Shown here piece by piece: positions 1 through 8,680 of a stretch of 64,000 nucleotides of DNA. The notes under the pieces were generated by a model. The model saw only the letters and a program-made list of their open reading frames with translations. It was not told the origin of the DNA and did not search any database. The stretch lies in NCBI RefSeq assembly GCF_044788715.1, contig NZ_CP173170.1, forward strand, positions 2,852,001 to 2,916,000, written 5' to 3'. Every line of letters begins with the position of its first letter. The first letter of the stretch is position 1. The translations under genes were made by a program, and so were the position numbers. The DNA comes from Methylotuvimicrobium sp018830325. GTDB lineage: Bacteria; Pseudomonadota; Gammaproteobacteria; Methylococcales; Methylomonadaceae.

Positions 1-723
1 ACCGCCCAACATGCATGCATAAGGCACGCCCAGCGGTTTGATACGGGCTAAAATCTTGCCGCCCCGTTCGGCTCTTATCACTTCGCCGGTTCCGGGACTG
101 GCGACCCAGATGCCGCCTTCGTCGTCGAGACAAATGCCGTCCGGCTTTGCCTCGCCCAAATCGGCCCAAGTTCGGGCGTCTTTCAACAAGCCGTCTTCGC
201 CGATCGTGAATGAGGTCAAGCGTGAGGCGAAGGTTTCGGCAACGATCAATATCGAATCGTCCGGCGTGATCACGCAACCGTTCGGAAACAGCAAACCTTC
301 GGCGGCGATCCGGCAGCTGCCGTCCGTTTCGACCGCAATCAGATGCGTCTTGGCTTGAGCCGCGCCGCCGTGCAAATCGTAGCCGAAGTTGCCGACATAA
401 ACGCGGCCGCCGGTTGTCGCGATCATGTCGTTGCAATGAAACGGGGCAAATGCGGACAAATCGGCATATAGCGTCCATCCTCGGTCTTCAAGCTTATAGA
501 CGGCACGCTCGGTCATCGCAACGACCAAAGGCGTTCCATCAGGCAACCAAGCCAGCCCGCCCGGCAGATCGTCGGTTTCTAAGATACACTCGGCCGGCCC
601 GTCGGTTTTCACGGTCATCACACGACGCGCATGCTGATCGGTAAACCAGAGTCGATCGCTACGCCAACGCGGCGCTTCAGGAAAAGCCAAGCCGGTCAGC
701 AGTATTTCGGTATCATGTTTCAT
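1..723 (-). CDS. SMP-30/gluconolactonase/LRE family protein, C-terminus cut by window edge
   Basis: The minus-strand frame is open from the ATG at 723 to the window edge (241 codons), so the C-terminus is missing. The protein begins MKHDTEILLTGLAFPEAPRW. The Glu of FPEAPRW, the Asn of HCNDM and the Asp of KPDGICLD match metal ligands of the six-bladed SMP-30 propeller; FPNG and WVASPGTGEV are also typical. Family members hydrolyse sugar lactones such as gluconolactone. The start overlaps the end of the gluconokinase gene by 11 bp, which suggests translational coupling. Lactonase plus gluconokinase would form a gluconolactone to 6-phosphogluconate route. The family call is firm; the exact substrate is inferred from the neighbour. 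Confidence 0.85.
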   Translation of the reverse strand, partial: MKHDTEILLTGLAFPEAPRWRSDRLWFTDQHARRVMTVKTDGPAECILETDDLPGGLAWLPDGTPLVVAMTERAVYKLEDRGWTLYADLSAFAPFHCNDMIATTGGRVYVGNFGYDLHGGAAQAKTHLIAVETDGSCRIAAEGLLFPNGCVITPDDSILIVAETFASRLTSFTIGEDGLLKDARTWADLGEAKPDGICLDDEGGIWVASPGTGEVIRAERGGKILARIKPLGVPYACMLGG

Positions 724-1258
724 CGCATTCGCTCCCAGAATAAGCCAGCCAATCCGCGATCGATTCAACCAGCGTTTCGACAGCTTGTTCGCTGTCGATT
801 AAAAGAATGTCGTTAGCCGGTTCAAAGGTCGCGAGCTGGCTATCAAGCAATTCGGCGCCCAGGAAATGGCCTTGCCGTGTCGTCAAACGTCGATGCAGAC
901 TTTCCCGACTACAACTCAAGAACACAAAGCTCACGTTAACTTCGCCCCCGCGCAATATTTTTCGGTAACTCGCCTTCAATGCCGAACAAGCCAGCACCGC
1001 CGAAATACCGCAATCGAGATAATGGATGATTTCGTTGTGCAAGCTTTCCAACCAAGGCTTTCGGTCGTTATCGCCCAGCGCTTCGCCGCGCCGCATTTTT
1101 GCTATATTCGCTTCGGAATGAAACGTATCGCCTTCTATGAAAGGCCAGCCTAAATATTCGGCAAGCGCCTTGCCGACCGTCGATTTTCCGCAACCGGAAA
1201 CGCCACCGATAATTACGACGCGCGCGGTGCGATGCCCGCTATCGTTCGACGAGTTCAT
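713..1258 (-). CDS. gntK: gluconokinase
   Basis: 181 aa. It phosphorylates gluconate to 6-phosphogluconate in the cytoplasm. The P-loop GGVSGCGKST lies at about residues 17-26, followed by the GntK signatures FIEGDTFHSEANIAKMRRG and GHFLGAELLDSQLATFE. The frame is open further upstream to 1333, but that extension overlaps the preceding gene, and the ATG at 1258 gives the usual family length. The gene starts 11 bp after the stop of the GH13 gene and its end overlaps the SMP-30 start, so it belongs to a four-gene minus-strand operon. Confidence 0.9.
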   Translation of the reverse strand: MNSSNDSGHRTARVVIIGGVSGCGKSTVGKALAEYLGWPFIEGDTFHSEANIAKMRRGEALGDNDRKPWLESLHNEIIHYLDCGISAVLACSALKASYRKILRGGEVNVSFVFLSCSRESLHRRLTTRQGHFLGAELLDSQLATFEPANDILLIDSEQAVETLVESIADWLAYSGSECDET

Positions 1259-1268
1259 GTTTCGCTCG

Positions 1269-2732
1269 TCAGTCCGGCAACTTAAAAACACGATACCCCC
1301 ATGCCGGAAAATCGAACCGGATGACCTCCTCATTTATTTCGACGGCTGGTTTCTGAGGCTGCGAACTCAACAGAACTTCCGTGTTATTTGCGATTTTCGG
1401 TATCGGCACTCCTTCAAGACAACACTGGCCTGGCTGATCGGCATAGTTGACGACGACCCAAGCCGTTTCATCGACCGATCGCCATCGATAAACGATGAAA
1501 TTCCGCCAGGATTCGTTGCCGTCTTCGGTCGGTCGGCAATCCCCCAATGTCCATTCGCCGCTTCTAAAAAACGGTCTTTGCAAAGTCTGCAACAAACCGC
1601 TGTAAAACTCGCTCAAGCGTCGGTCGGCGGTCTCTTCGGGCCCACGGCACAGATGAATCGGAATATGCACGTTGTTGCCGGTCAATTGACCGTCATGAAG
1701 AAAACGCAAACCGGGCGAGAGAAAAGTGACGATCGCGGCGGCTTCGTGGACATCTTGCGGAAACGTCTCCGCGGCGCGCGGTTCGTCGTGGTTTTCGAGA
1801 AAACGCGCCAGTTTGTTTTGAAAATCGAGACTCGCAACCAAATGATCACGCACCGGGCGAGCAGCCCGGTCTCTAAGCCGGTCGTAAAGGCGTTTGTCGT
1901 AGGTGTAATCGAAGCCTTGTTGCTGCAGATTCCATTCGAGATCCCAATAGACTTCGGCCAGCAGCATGAAATCCGGAAAACGCTCGCGAACCGCCGCGAT
2001 CGCTTTCGGCCAAAACGGTTCTATCGGTTTCCTCCAGGTTCGCTCGAATACGTCCGGCAAAATCAACATCGCCATGTCGCAGCGCACGCCGTCGCAGCGT
2101 TCTGCTATGGCGAGCAATTCGGCGATCATCGATTCCTGTACTCTCGGATTGCCGTAGTCTAGTTGCAGCGTATCGGGCCAGCCGTCGAAATAAGGATCGC
2201 GGCCGTAAGCAAAGACTTGTCTGCCCTGCGAGCTTTCCAATTCGATATAATTTTGCGGTTCGCGCGCCAGATCTTCTTTCGAGCCTTGAATATAAAATTC
2301 CGGATGTTCCCGAACCCAAGGATGGTCCAATGCGGTGTGATTCGGCACGAAATCGAGCATCAGCTTCAGCCCTCGCTCGTTCAGCTTTTTGCGTACACTG
2401 GCGAGAGCTTTATCTCCGCCGAGGCACTCCAACGTTCGATAAGCCGTGACCGCGAAGCAAGACCCGCAAATGTCATCTTCGGACAAGTCGGCCAAACTGG
2501 CCTGAAAGCCTTGCTGCCAAGGTTCGTGACTTCGTGAAACTTGCGCCCCGGCATGACCGGTTTGCCAAACGCCCAGTAACCATAGCCAATCGAAGCCTTG
2601 TTCAGCCATGCCTTGCCATTCGCTATCCGGCCAGTCGTCGATACCGGCGGCCCGCCTCCGATCGCGGCAAAACCGCCGATGCCGGACCCGTGTATTGATT
2701 TGATAAAGCGAGGGATAATCAACGGTCGCCAT
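1269..2732 (-). CDS. GH13 alpha-amylase family glycosidase
   Basis: 487 aa, no signal peptide, so probably cytoplasmic. The four GH13 regions are all visible: DFVPNHTA (I), GVRCDMAML with the nucleophile Asp (II), LLAEVYWD with the acid/base Glu (III) and FLENHDEPR (IV). The enzyme should act on alpha-glucosidic bonds. The substrate cannot be fixed from sequence; sucrose- or trehalose-type and malto-oligosaccharide enzymes share this core. The ATG at 2732 lies 4 bp after the stop of the GH63-like glucosidase gene, so the two are co-transcribed and probably work on the same glucan or disaccharide. Confidence 0.85.
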   Translation of the reverse strand: MATVDYPSLYQINTRVRHRRFCRDRRRAAGIDDWPDSEWQGMAEQGFDWLWLLGVWQTGHAGAQVSRSHEPWQQGFQASLADLSEDDICGSCFAVTAYRTLECLGGDKALASVRKKLNERGLKLMLDFVPNHTALDHPWVREHPEFYIQGSKEDLAREPQNYIELESSQGRQVFAYGRDPYFDGWPDTLQLDYGNPRVQESMIAELLAIAERCDGVRCDMAMLILPDVFERTWRKPIEPFWPKAIAAVRERFPDFMLLAEVYWDLEWNLQQQGFDYTYDKRLYDRLRDRAARPVRDHLVASLDFQNKLARFLENHDEPRAAETFPQDVHEAAAIVTFLSPGLRFLHDGQLTGNNVHIPIHLCRGPEETADRRLSEFYSGLLQTLQRPFFRSGEWTLGDCRPTEDGNESWRNFIVYRWRSVDETAWVVVNYADQPGQCCLEGVPIPKIANNTEVLLSSQPQKPAVEINEEVIRFDFPAWGYRVFKLPD

Positions 2733-2736
2733 AAAG

Positions 2737-5430
2737 TCACCTTGTTTGCCGGGTTGGTGTTTTGTCCGTTCCCGCCAATGCTTCGACGATTTCCTGCATG
2801 CCGCCTTCCATCAATTCTTCATGATCGAGCGAACCGAATATCGTCAGAAGCGTCGCCAGGGTTCCGGTCCAACCGGTTTGATGGCTGGCCCCCAGCCCCG
2901 AACCGTCGTCGCCATGAAAATATTCATAGAACAACAGATGATCGCGAAAATGAGGATCGCTCTGAAACTTTTCCGCACCGCCGAAAACCGGCCGTCTGCC
3001 GTTTTGATCGGGCAGAAATATATCCATCAGCCGGCATGAAATTTCCTTGGCGATTTGAAACAGATTGAGCCGGTTGCCTGAACCGGTCGGGCATTCCATC
3101 TTAAAATCGTCGCCATAATAGGCATGCATTATCAATAAGGCTTGAATGATCAGTAGATTAGCCGGCAGCCATACCGGCCCGCGCCAGTTCGAATTGCCGC
3201 CGAACATATAGGTATCGGACTCGCCAGGTATGTATGCGACGGTATGGGTTTGACCCTCCCAATGAAAATGGTAAGGATGTTCCTGGTGATATTTGGACAG
3301 CGAACGAATGCCGTAAGGGCTTAGAAACTCTTGTTCGTCGAGCAAACGGGTCAACACGCGCCTTAATTTCTCTTCATCCAGGATCGCCAGCAAGCGTCGA
3401 TTCTCTCTGCCGGGCGTCACCGGACAGAAAATCGCCTCGGCCAGATGTTTCTTACGCTTAATCAAGTTTTCATAGCATTCTGCGAAGTCGGGTAACTGCG
3501 CCAAGGTATCGGCTTCGATTACCGTGACCGCGCATAACGGCAACAAGCCGACCAGCGAACGTACCTTTAAACGAGTCGAGCCGCCATCCGGGAAGCGCAG
3601 CACATCATAGAAAAAACCGTCTTCGTCGTCCCACATATCCCGGTGTTCGCTGCCGATATCATGCATAGCCGCAGCGATTTCCAAAAAGTGATCGAGATAG
3701 GCAATGACCTTTTGCTGATAGCCGGGATCGTGCTTGCTCAACTCCAAGCCGATCTGAATCATGTTCTGCGCATAGAGCGCCATCCAGGCGGTGCCGTCCG
3801 ACTGTTCGAGATGCCCGCCGGTCGGCAGATGTTCGCTGCGGTCGAATACGCCGATATTGTCCAAACCCAAAAAGCCACCTTGATAAACATCGCCGTCGGG
3901 GCCCTTGCGGGTTTCCCACCAATGAAAATTGCGCTCCAAATCGGCAAAGGCGTTTTTTAAAAAATCGATATCGCCATCGCCCCGACGCTCGCGATCGATA
4001 TGATAGACCATGCGAACGGCCCAGGCATGGACCGGCGGATTGACGTCGCTGAAATTCCATTCGTAAGCCGGAATCTGGCCGTTCGGGTGCAAATATCGTT
4101 CGTCAAGAAACAGACTGAGCTGCCCTTTTGCGAAATCAGGATCAACCAGTACCAGCGCCAAGGTATGAAAAGCCGAATCCCAAACCGCATACCACGGATA
4201 TTCCCATTTGTCCGGCATCGAAATAATGTCGTGATTGCGCATGTGTCCCCAATCGCCATTGCGGATAGCCTTACCGTGATGCTCTTCGAGCCAGCGGCCG
4301 ACATCGAATTCGTAATATTGCTTGGTCCAGATCATGCCCGCCAGGGCCTGCCGCAACACGAGCGCTTGCCGGCCGGGCAGTTCCCCGGTCAACTTCTGAT
4401 AAAATTCATCCGCTTCTTGGGTTCTTTGCTCGAAGATGGCGTCGAAATCCTCGAAAGCCGTTTTCGCTTCGCCATTTCCTTTACGTAGGCGTAGTCTGAC
4501 GGTTTTCGTCTCTCCCGGCCGAACGGTCAACGCATAATCGGCCGCCGCTTTCGTGCCGAATCCTTCCGGATTCAAGGTATCCTGCTTGCCAAGCACGATG
4601 TAGTCGTTGATGCCGTCCTTGACATAAGCGCTATGGTTTTCGCCACCGAACAATAAACGGTTATTGCTTTCATTGTCGACGAACAACCAATCCGGCGCGC
4701 CCTCTGCCATCAATTGGTAATCGCCCAATTCGACATGACTTGCCGTCACCGCGCTCGTGCCGTTTCCGCTTTCGTCCCGAGACAATCGCGGCTTGGCCGT
4801 CTGATTCGACCCCGTCCAGGTATTGCGAAACCACAGCGTCGGCAGTACTCGAAGCGATGCTTCGGCCGGCCCGCGATTCACAATGCCGATGCGGATCAGA
4901 ATATCCTCGGGGTCGGCCTGCGCATATTCGACGAAGACATCGAAATAACGGTCCGCGTCGAAAACCCCGGTATCGATCAGTTCGTATTCGGGGTCGCGTT
5001 TGGATCGACCGGCGGAGGTATCCACGAGGTCTTTGTAGGGAAACTCATCCTGCGGATATTTATAGAGATATTTCAGATAGCAGTGGTTCGGCGTCGCATC
5101 GAGATAGTAATAATATTCCTTGACGTCTTCGCCGTGATTGCCTTGCGGCCCGGTTAAACCGAACAGGCGTTCTTTCAGTACCGGGTCTTGACCGTTCCAA
5201 AGCGACAGCGCGAAACAAAGTCTCTGGCTATCGTCGCTGATACCGGCCAAGCCGTCCTCGCCCCACCGATAGGCGCGCGATGTCGATTGCGAATGGGGAA
5301 AATAATTCCAGGCGTCGCCATTGTCGCTGTAATCTTCACGCACCGTTCCCCATTGCCGCTCGCTAAGATAGGGCCCCCATTTCGACCAAGCCTTATCAGA
5401 GGATTTTTTGAGCGTATTTTTTTTTGCCAT
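2737..5430 (-). CDS. GH63-like (MGH1-like) glucosidase
   Basis: 897 aa, first gene of the operon. Long (alpha/alpha)6-barrel glycosidase of the GH63/mannosylglycerate-hydrolase-like type, without a signal peptide. Recognisable segments include ERQWGTVREDYS near the N-terminus, the long YYYYLDATPNHCYLKYLYKY segment, WPWYAVWDSAFH-like EYPWYAVWDSAFHTLALVL in the middle, and the C-terminal MFGGNSNWRGPVWLP and HQTGWTG motifs. The start is supported by GGAGAG about 7 nt upstream. Known relatives cleave glucosylglycerate, mannosylglycerate or other alpha-glucosides. In this context a compatible solute or storage glucan is possible, but the substrate is not proven. The upstream region holds an intergenic repeat. 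Confidence 0.8.
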   Translation of the reverse strand: MAKKNTLKKSSDKAWSKWGPYLSERQWGTVREDYSDNGDAWNYFPHSQSTSRAYRWGEDGLAGISDDSQRLCFALSLWNGQDPVLKERLFGLTGPQGNHGEDVKEYYYYLDATPNHCYLKYLYKYPQDEFPYKDLVDTSAGRSKRDPEYELIDTGVFDADRYFDVFVEYAQADPEDILIRIGIVNRGPAEASLRVLPTLWFRNTWTGSNQTAKPRLSRDESGNGTSAVTASHVELGDYQLMAEGAPDWLFVDNESNNRLLFGGENHSAYVKDGINDYIVLGKQDTLNPEGFGTKAAADYALTVRPGETKTVRLRLRKGNGEAKTAFEDFDAIFEQRTQEADEFYQKLTGELPGRQALVLRQALAGMIWTKQYYEFDVGRWLEEHHGKAIRNGDWGHMRNHDIISMPDKWEYPWYAVWDSAFHTLALVLVDPDFAKGQLSLFLDERYLHPNGQIPAYEWNFSDVNPPVHAWAVRMVYHIDRERRGDGDIDFLKNAFADLERNFHWWETRKGPDGDVYQGGFLGLDNIGVFDRSEHLPTGGHLEQSDGTAWMALYAQNMIQIGLELSKHDPGYQQKVIAYLDHFLEIAAAMHDIGSEHRDMWDDEDGFFYDVLRFPDGGSTRLKVRSLVGLLPLCAVTVIEADTLAQLPDFAECYENLIKRKKHLAEAIFCPVTPGRENRRLLAILDEEKLRRVLTRLLDEQEFLSPYGIRSLSKYHQEHPYHFHWEGQTHTVAYIPGESDTYMFGGNSNWRGPVWLPANLLIIQALLIMHAYYGDDFKMECPTGSGNRLNLFQIAKEISCRLMDIFLPDQNGRRPVFGGAEKFQSDPHFRDHLLFYEYFHGDDGSGLGASHQTGWTGTLATLLTIFGSLDHEELMEGGMQEIVEALAGTDKTPTRQTR

Positions 5431-5467
5431 GGTCGTCTCTCCGAATTTTTATGGTTCAGGAACGCTT

Positions 5468-5629
5468 TATACCCATCGCAGATCAAAATTCGGCGCCGGG
5501 GTGTCCGTCACAGGACGCCGTAAATACATCCCTGTAGGCTCTATGCCAGCTCCATGCTGGTAAAGCCTTTGCCATACACCCCGGCGCCTCCTCAGGCACT
5601 GCCTAAATTTGAAGTGCGAAAGGTTTATA
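5468..5629. repeat. intergenic MITE-like repeat, family 1, copy A
   Basis: About 162 bp with imperfect inverted ends: TATACCCATCGCAGATC on the left and, read in reverse complement, CCTTTCGCACTTCAAATT on the right. The ends and the inner GGCGCCGGGGTG / CACCCCGGCGCC arms recur at 12184, 13636 and 21771. It lies between two divergent minus-strand units and has no ORF. Confidence 0.75.
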
Positions 5630-5768
5630 GCGTTGAATCTAAGTTACAAAATCATTTCTTTACTCGAAAACGAGGGTAAGACCGGCTCTCTCTTTCCCCT
5701 AACCAAGCGACAAACCGTTGTCGATAACAGGAAGGAGTGACCGAATCGCTATACTGCTCTTTTTAGAT

Positions 5769-7172
5769 TTATAACTCTGAAGGCGTATTCGGATCCAAAA
5801 GATTTTCACCTTTGTCTTCTATATTTTCCTTTGAAATCTGATTTTCGACAGTGCGATCGATTGTCATATCATGAACTTCTTCAGTTTGATTATCGATGTT
5901 TTGCAGATTTATTTTTAAAGCTTTCTTAACCGACCGTTGATTTTTTTCCTGGGAGGGCTCCTGGTTATCAGTCATTCTAAGATCGTAAATCGGATTTGGC
6001 ATCGTGATTAATGATTCGTCAAAAACCTGCTTCACGGATTTAATCGCCTCGCTACGCACTTTTAAAAAATCATGTTGTGTTTGGTTTACCCAACCGAAAA
6101 TACGCATCACAACATTGGAATCACCTAACTCATGAATAATGGCTAACGGTTTTGGTTCCTGTAAAATGCCGGGTATCGTTTTGAGCATGGCCAAGGCTAT
6201 AGCCTGAGCTCTTGATAAATCATCGGTGGTACCTACACCGATATCGAATTGAAACCGTCTCTCAGGGTTTCGTGTAAAGTTGGTTATCGTGGCTTTGAAT
6301 ACCGTCGAGTTTGGAATACGGATATGATTGCCATCCGGTGATATCAATATAGTGGCTCGTGATGTCAGACGAGCGACATTGCCTTGCCGGCCTTCAATAT
6401 CAATAAAATCATTGATTTCAAAGGGATTTCGAATACTCAACAAGGTGCTTGCAATAAAATTTTCTACTGTATCTCGTATCGCAAAGCCGACGGCCAAGCC
6501 GAAAATACCGGCAGCACCGAGTATTGTGCTCAATAGTGCGACTGAATCCAATAGGTTTAGCGCCAGGACAATGCCTATCAGTATAAAAACAAAGTGGGTG
6601 ATCTTACCCAATAATTCGGCAATGAAATTGTTAACGCTAATATGTCGAAAAAGGGCTTGACGTTGAGAAAGCCAACCGCCCAATATCCAGAATACCAAAA
6701 ATAATAGCAACGCCATTAGAATCAAGGGAAGCCCGGCGATCAACTGCTTGCCGAACGTCGATATTTTATTGATCGTCTCCGGAAAACGTTTTGTTATACT
6801 TTGATCAAAAATTAACCGGCTCTCAACTTCGACAACGCTTTCGATTTGTTGGGCAAATTGAATAGCTCTTGTTTCCGCTGCTTTTGAAACAATTTCTCCT
6901 TCTAAGGTCACAACACCATTACTAACGGATACTTTTATATCTTTTAGATTATCCAATTCTGAGTAAATCTCCAGCAAACGTTTTTCTATTTTTTTATCAT
7001 TTTGTTTCAAGTGCGTTACCGTAATGACTTTATCCGGTGCAGGAGCACTTTCATTAATATCATTGCCGGTCAATAATTTCGATAAATCCTGAGCTTGAAC
7101 AATATGAATTTCGGACAGCAAACAGAGTAGCCAAACGGTAGTTAGGAGCATTTGTTTCATGACTGTTTTCAT
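5769..7172 (-). CDS. mechanosensitive channel (MscS family) with periplasmic BON domain
   Basis: 467 aa. An N-terminal signal peptide ends near residue 28 (VQAQD). A BON domain spans roughly residues 50-120 (NDKKIEKRL to EVESRL, with VSNGVVTLEGEI). Transmembrane helices follow at about 140-165 and 190-240, then the MscS beta domain (GFAIRDTVENF, IEGRQGNVARLTSRAT, PNSTVFKATITNF). The C-terminal tail is charged and probably unstructured. MscS channels open on membrane tension to release solutes; BON domains bind membrane or peptidoglycan. AAGGAAA upstream of the first ATG supports this start. The neighbour across the gap is an SLC12-type ion cotransporter, consistent with turgor control. Confidence 0.85.
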   Translation of the reverse strand: MKTVMKQMLLTTVWLLCLLSEIHIVQAQDLSKLLTGNDINESAPAPDKVITVTHLKQNDKKIEKRLLEIYSELDNLKDIKVSVSNGVVTLEGEIVSKAAETRAIQFAQQIESVVEVESRLIFDQSITKRFPETINKISTFGKQLIAGLPLILMALLLFLVFWILGGWLSQRQALFRHISVNNFIAELLGKITHFVFILIGIVLALNLLDSVALLSTILGAAGIFGLAVGFAIRDTVENFIASTLLSIRNPFEINDFIDIEGRQGNVARLTSRATILISPDGNHIRIPNSTVFKATITNFTRNPERRFQFDIGVGTTDDLSRAQAIALAMLKTIPGILQEPKPLAIIHELGDSNVVMRIFGWVNQTQHDFLKVRSEAIKSVKQVFDESLITMPNPIYDLRMTDNQEPSQEKNQRSVKKALKINLQNIDNQTEEVHDMTIDRTVENQISKENIEDKGENLLDPNTPSEL

Positions 7173-7453
7173 CTTAATTTTCCTTTCAACCCTATCCCAG
7201 TTTTATGTTTCATTTTTTTAGTTCGTCAGCGATGTAAGTTTGCCCGAAAGGTATATCTAATATTACATCAACGATCTATCGTTGTTGTTTTAAATTATTG
7301 TCCGTTACTTCCTATCAGCACTCACGGACGAATCCGACAAAAATTAAAAAGCAAACTTTTTTAGCGATAAAAACTCGAAGAAGTTTGGCTGCAAAGTCGT
7401 AAAAAATCTAAAAACGTCATAATTACCTACTTACTTAGACCTCAAGAGCAGAT
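7173..7453. other. divergent intergenic region
   Basis: 281 bp, AT-rich, between the divergent MscS and SLC12-type genes. It should hold both promoters. No strong consensus hexamer pair, repeat or small ORF stood out. Confidence 0.4.
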
Positions 7454-8638
7454 ATGTCAAAAGACTCCAAACTAGAAAGACCTGCAAACGCTGATCGGGC
7501 AGTGCAAAAAGAAGTCAAAGAAAAGATCACCCGAAAACCTTCCAGGAGGCTTTTTGGAACCTTCAGTGGGGTCTTCACGCCGACTCTTTTAACCATTTTG
7601 GGCGTGATCATGTATCTGCGATTAGGCTGGTTGGTCGGCAACGCCGGACTTCTCGGAGCATTGCTCATTATTTCTCTCGCATTTGCCATCACTTTCTGCA
7701 CCGGTCTTTCCTTGTCCAGTATCACCACCAACATAAGAATAGGGACAGGGGGCGCATTTTCGGTAATCTCACAATCGTTGGGTCTGGAAGTAGGTGGTAG
7801 TGTCGGCATCCCTCTTTACCTTGCCCAGGCTTTGGCCGTGTCCATGTACATATTCGGTTTTCGGGCCGGTTGGCTGTGGATTTTTCCTGATCACGCGCCA
7901 TTGCTGGTCGACCTTGGGACCTTTGTGGCGTTATTCACTATTGCGTTCATCAGCACCGATCTGGCTTTTAAGATTCAATATGTAATCCTGGTAACGATAA
8001 TCGCTTCGTTAATTTCTATTGGCGCCTCGGTTTTTACCACATCATGGGTCGAGAATGTGCAATGGTGGGGCACCTTTCCCGGTTCTCCGGAAACCGCGTT
8101 CCAGGGCGCTGACTTTTGGGTGGTGTTTGCGGTCTTTTTCCCTGCCGCGACGGGTATCATGGCGGGAGCCAACATGTCCGGGGATTTGCAAAATCCGCGC
8201 AAAAGCATTCCCGTCGGAACACTTGCCGCCATTGGCATATGCTTCGTCGTGTATATCTTGCTAGCGGTATGGCTGGCGATGACGACGCCCACCGAAGAAC
8301 TGCTCAACAACTACAATGTGATGATTGATCGTGCCGCTTGGGGGCCTGCTGTTTTGGCGGGACTACTAGGGGCAACCTTCTCTTCGGCCCTTTCCTCACT
8401 GGTAGGTTCACCCCGCATCCTGCAAGCCTTGGGCGAACACAGGATCCTTCCCGCCAGCAACTGGTTTACCGTTCGCACAGCCAAGGGAGAACCCCGAAAC
8501 GCCTTACTTTTGACCGGTGCAATCGTGCTGCTTGCTCTCATGTTAAGAAACCTCAACGCCATTGCCCCTCTTATCACCATGTTTTTTTTGGTCACGTATG
8601 CCACGATCAACGTTGTAGTACTCATTGAACAAAGGTAA
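7454..8638 (+). pseudogene. SLC12-type cation-chloride cotransporter, N-terminal fragment (split by IS66)
   Basis: 394 codons, of which the first 391 are native. SLC12/APC-type transporter signatures are clear: GVFTPTLLTILGVIMYLRLG, IGTGGAFSVISQSLGLEVGG, FFPAATGIMAGANMSGDL and SSLVGSPRILQALGEHRILP. Ten or so membrane helices are present. The reading frame runs into the IS66 left end and stops after EQR, because the IS terminus GTAAGC supplies a TAA. Joining codon 391 to the sequence after the second target duplication (EQSLKLVSFRP) restores an uninterrupted 748-codon frame. The insertion is therefore simple and recent. Relatives move K+ or Na+ with Cl-. Confidence 0.85.
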
Positions 8639-8680
8639 GCGTCCAGCCGAGCCACCTATTCGTACTCAACTGAGCATGAT

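Noticed and set aside
1137..2162. 341-codon plus-strand ORF
   Set aside because: Shadow of the GH13 gene, whose catalytic motifs are clear on the minus strand.
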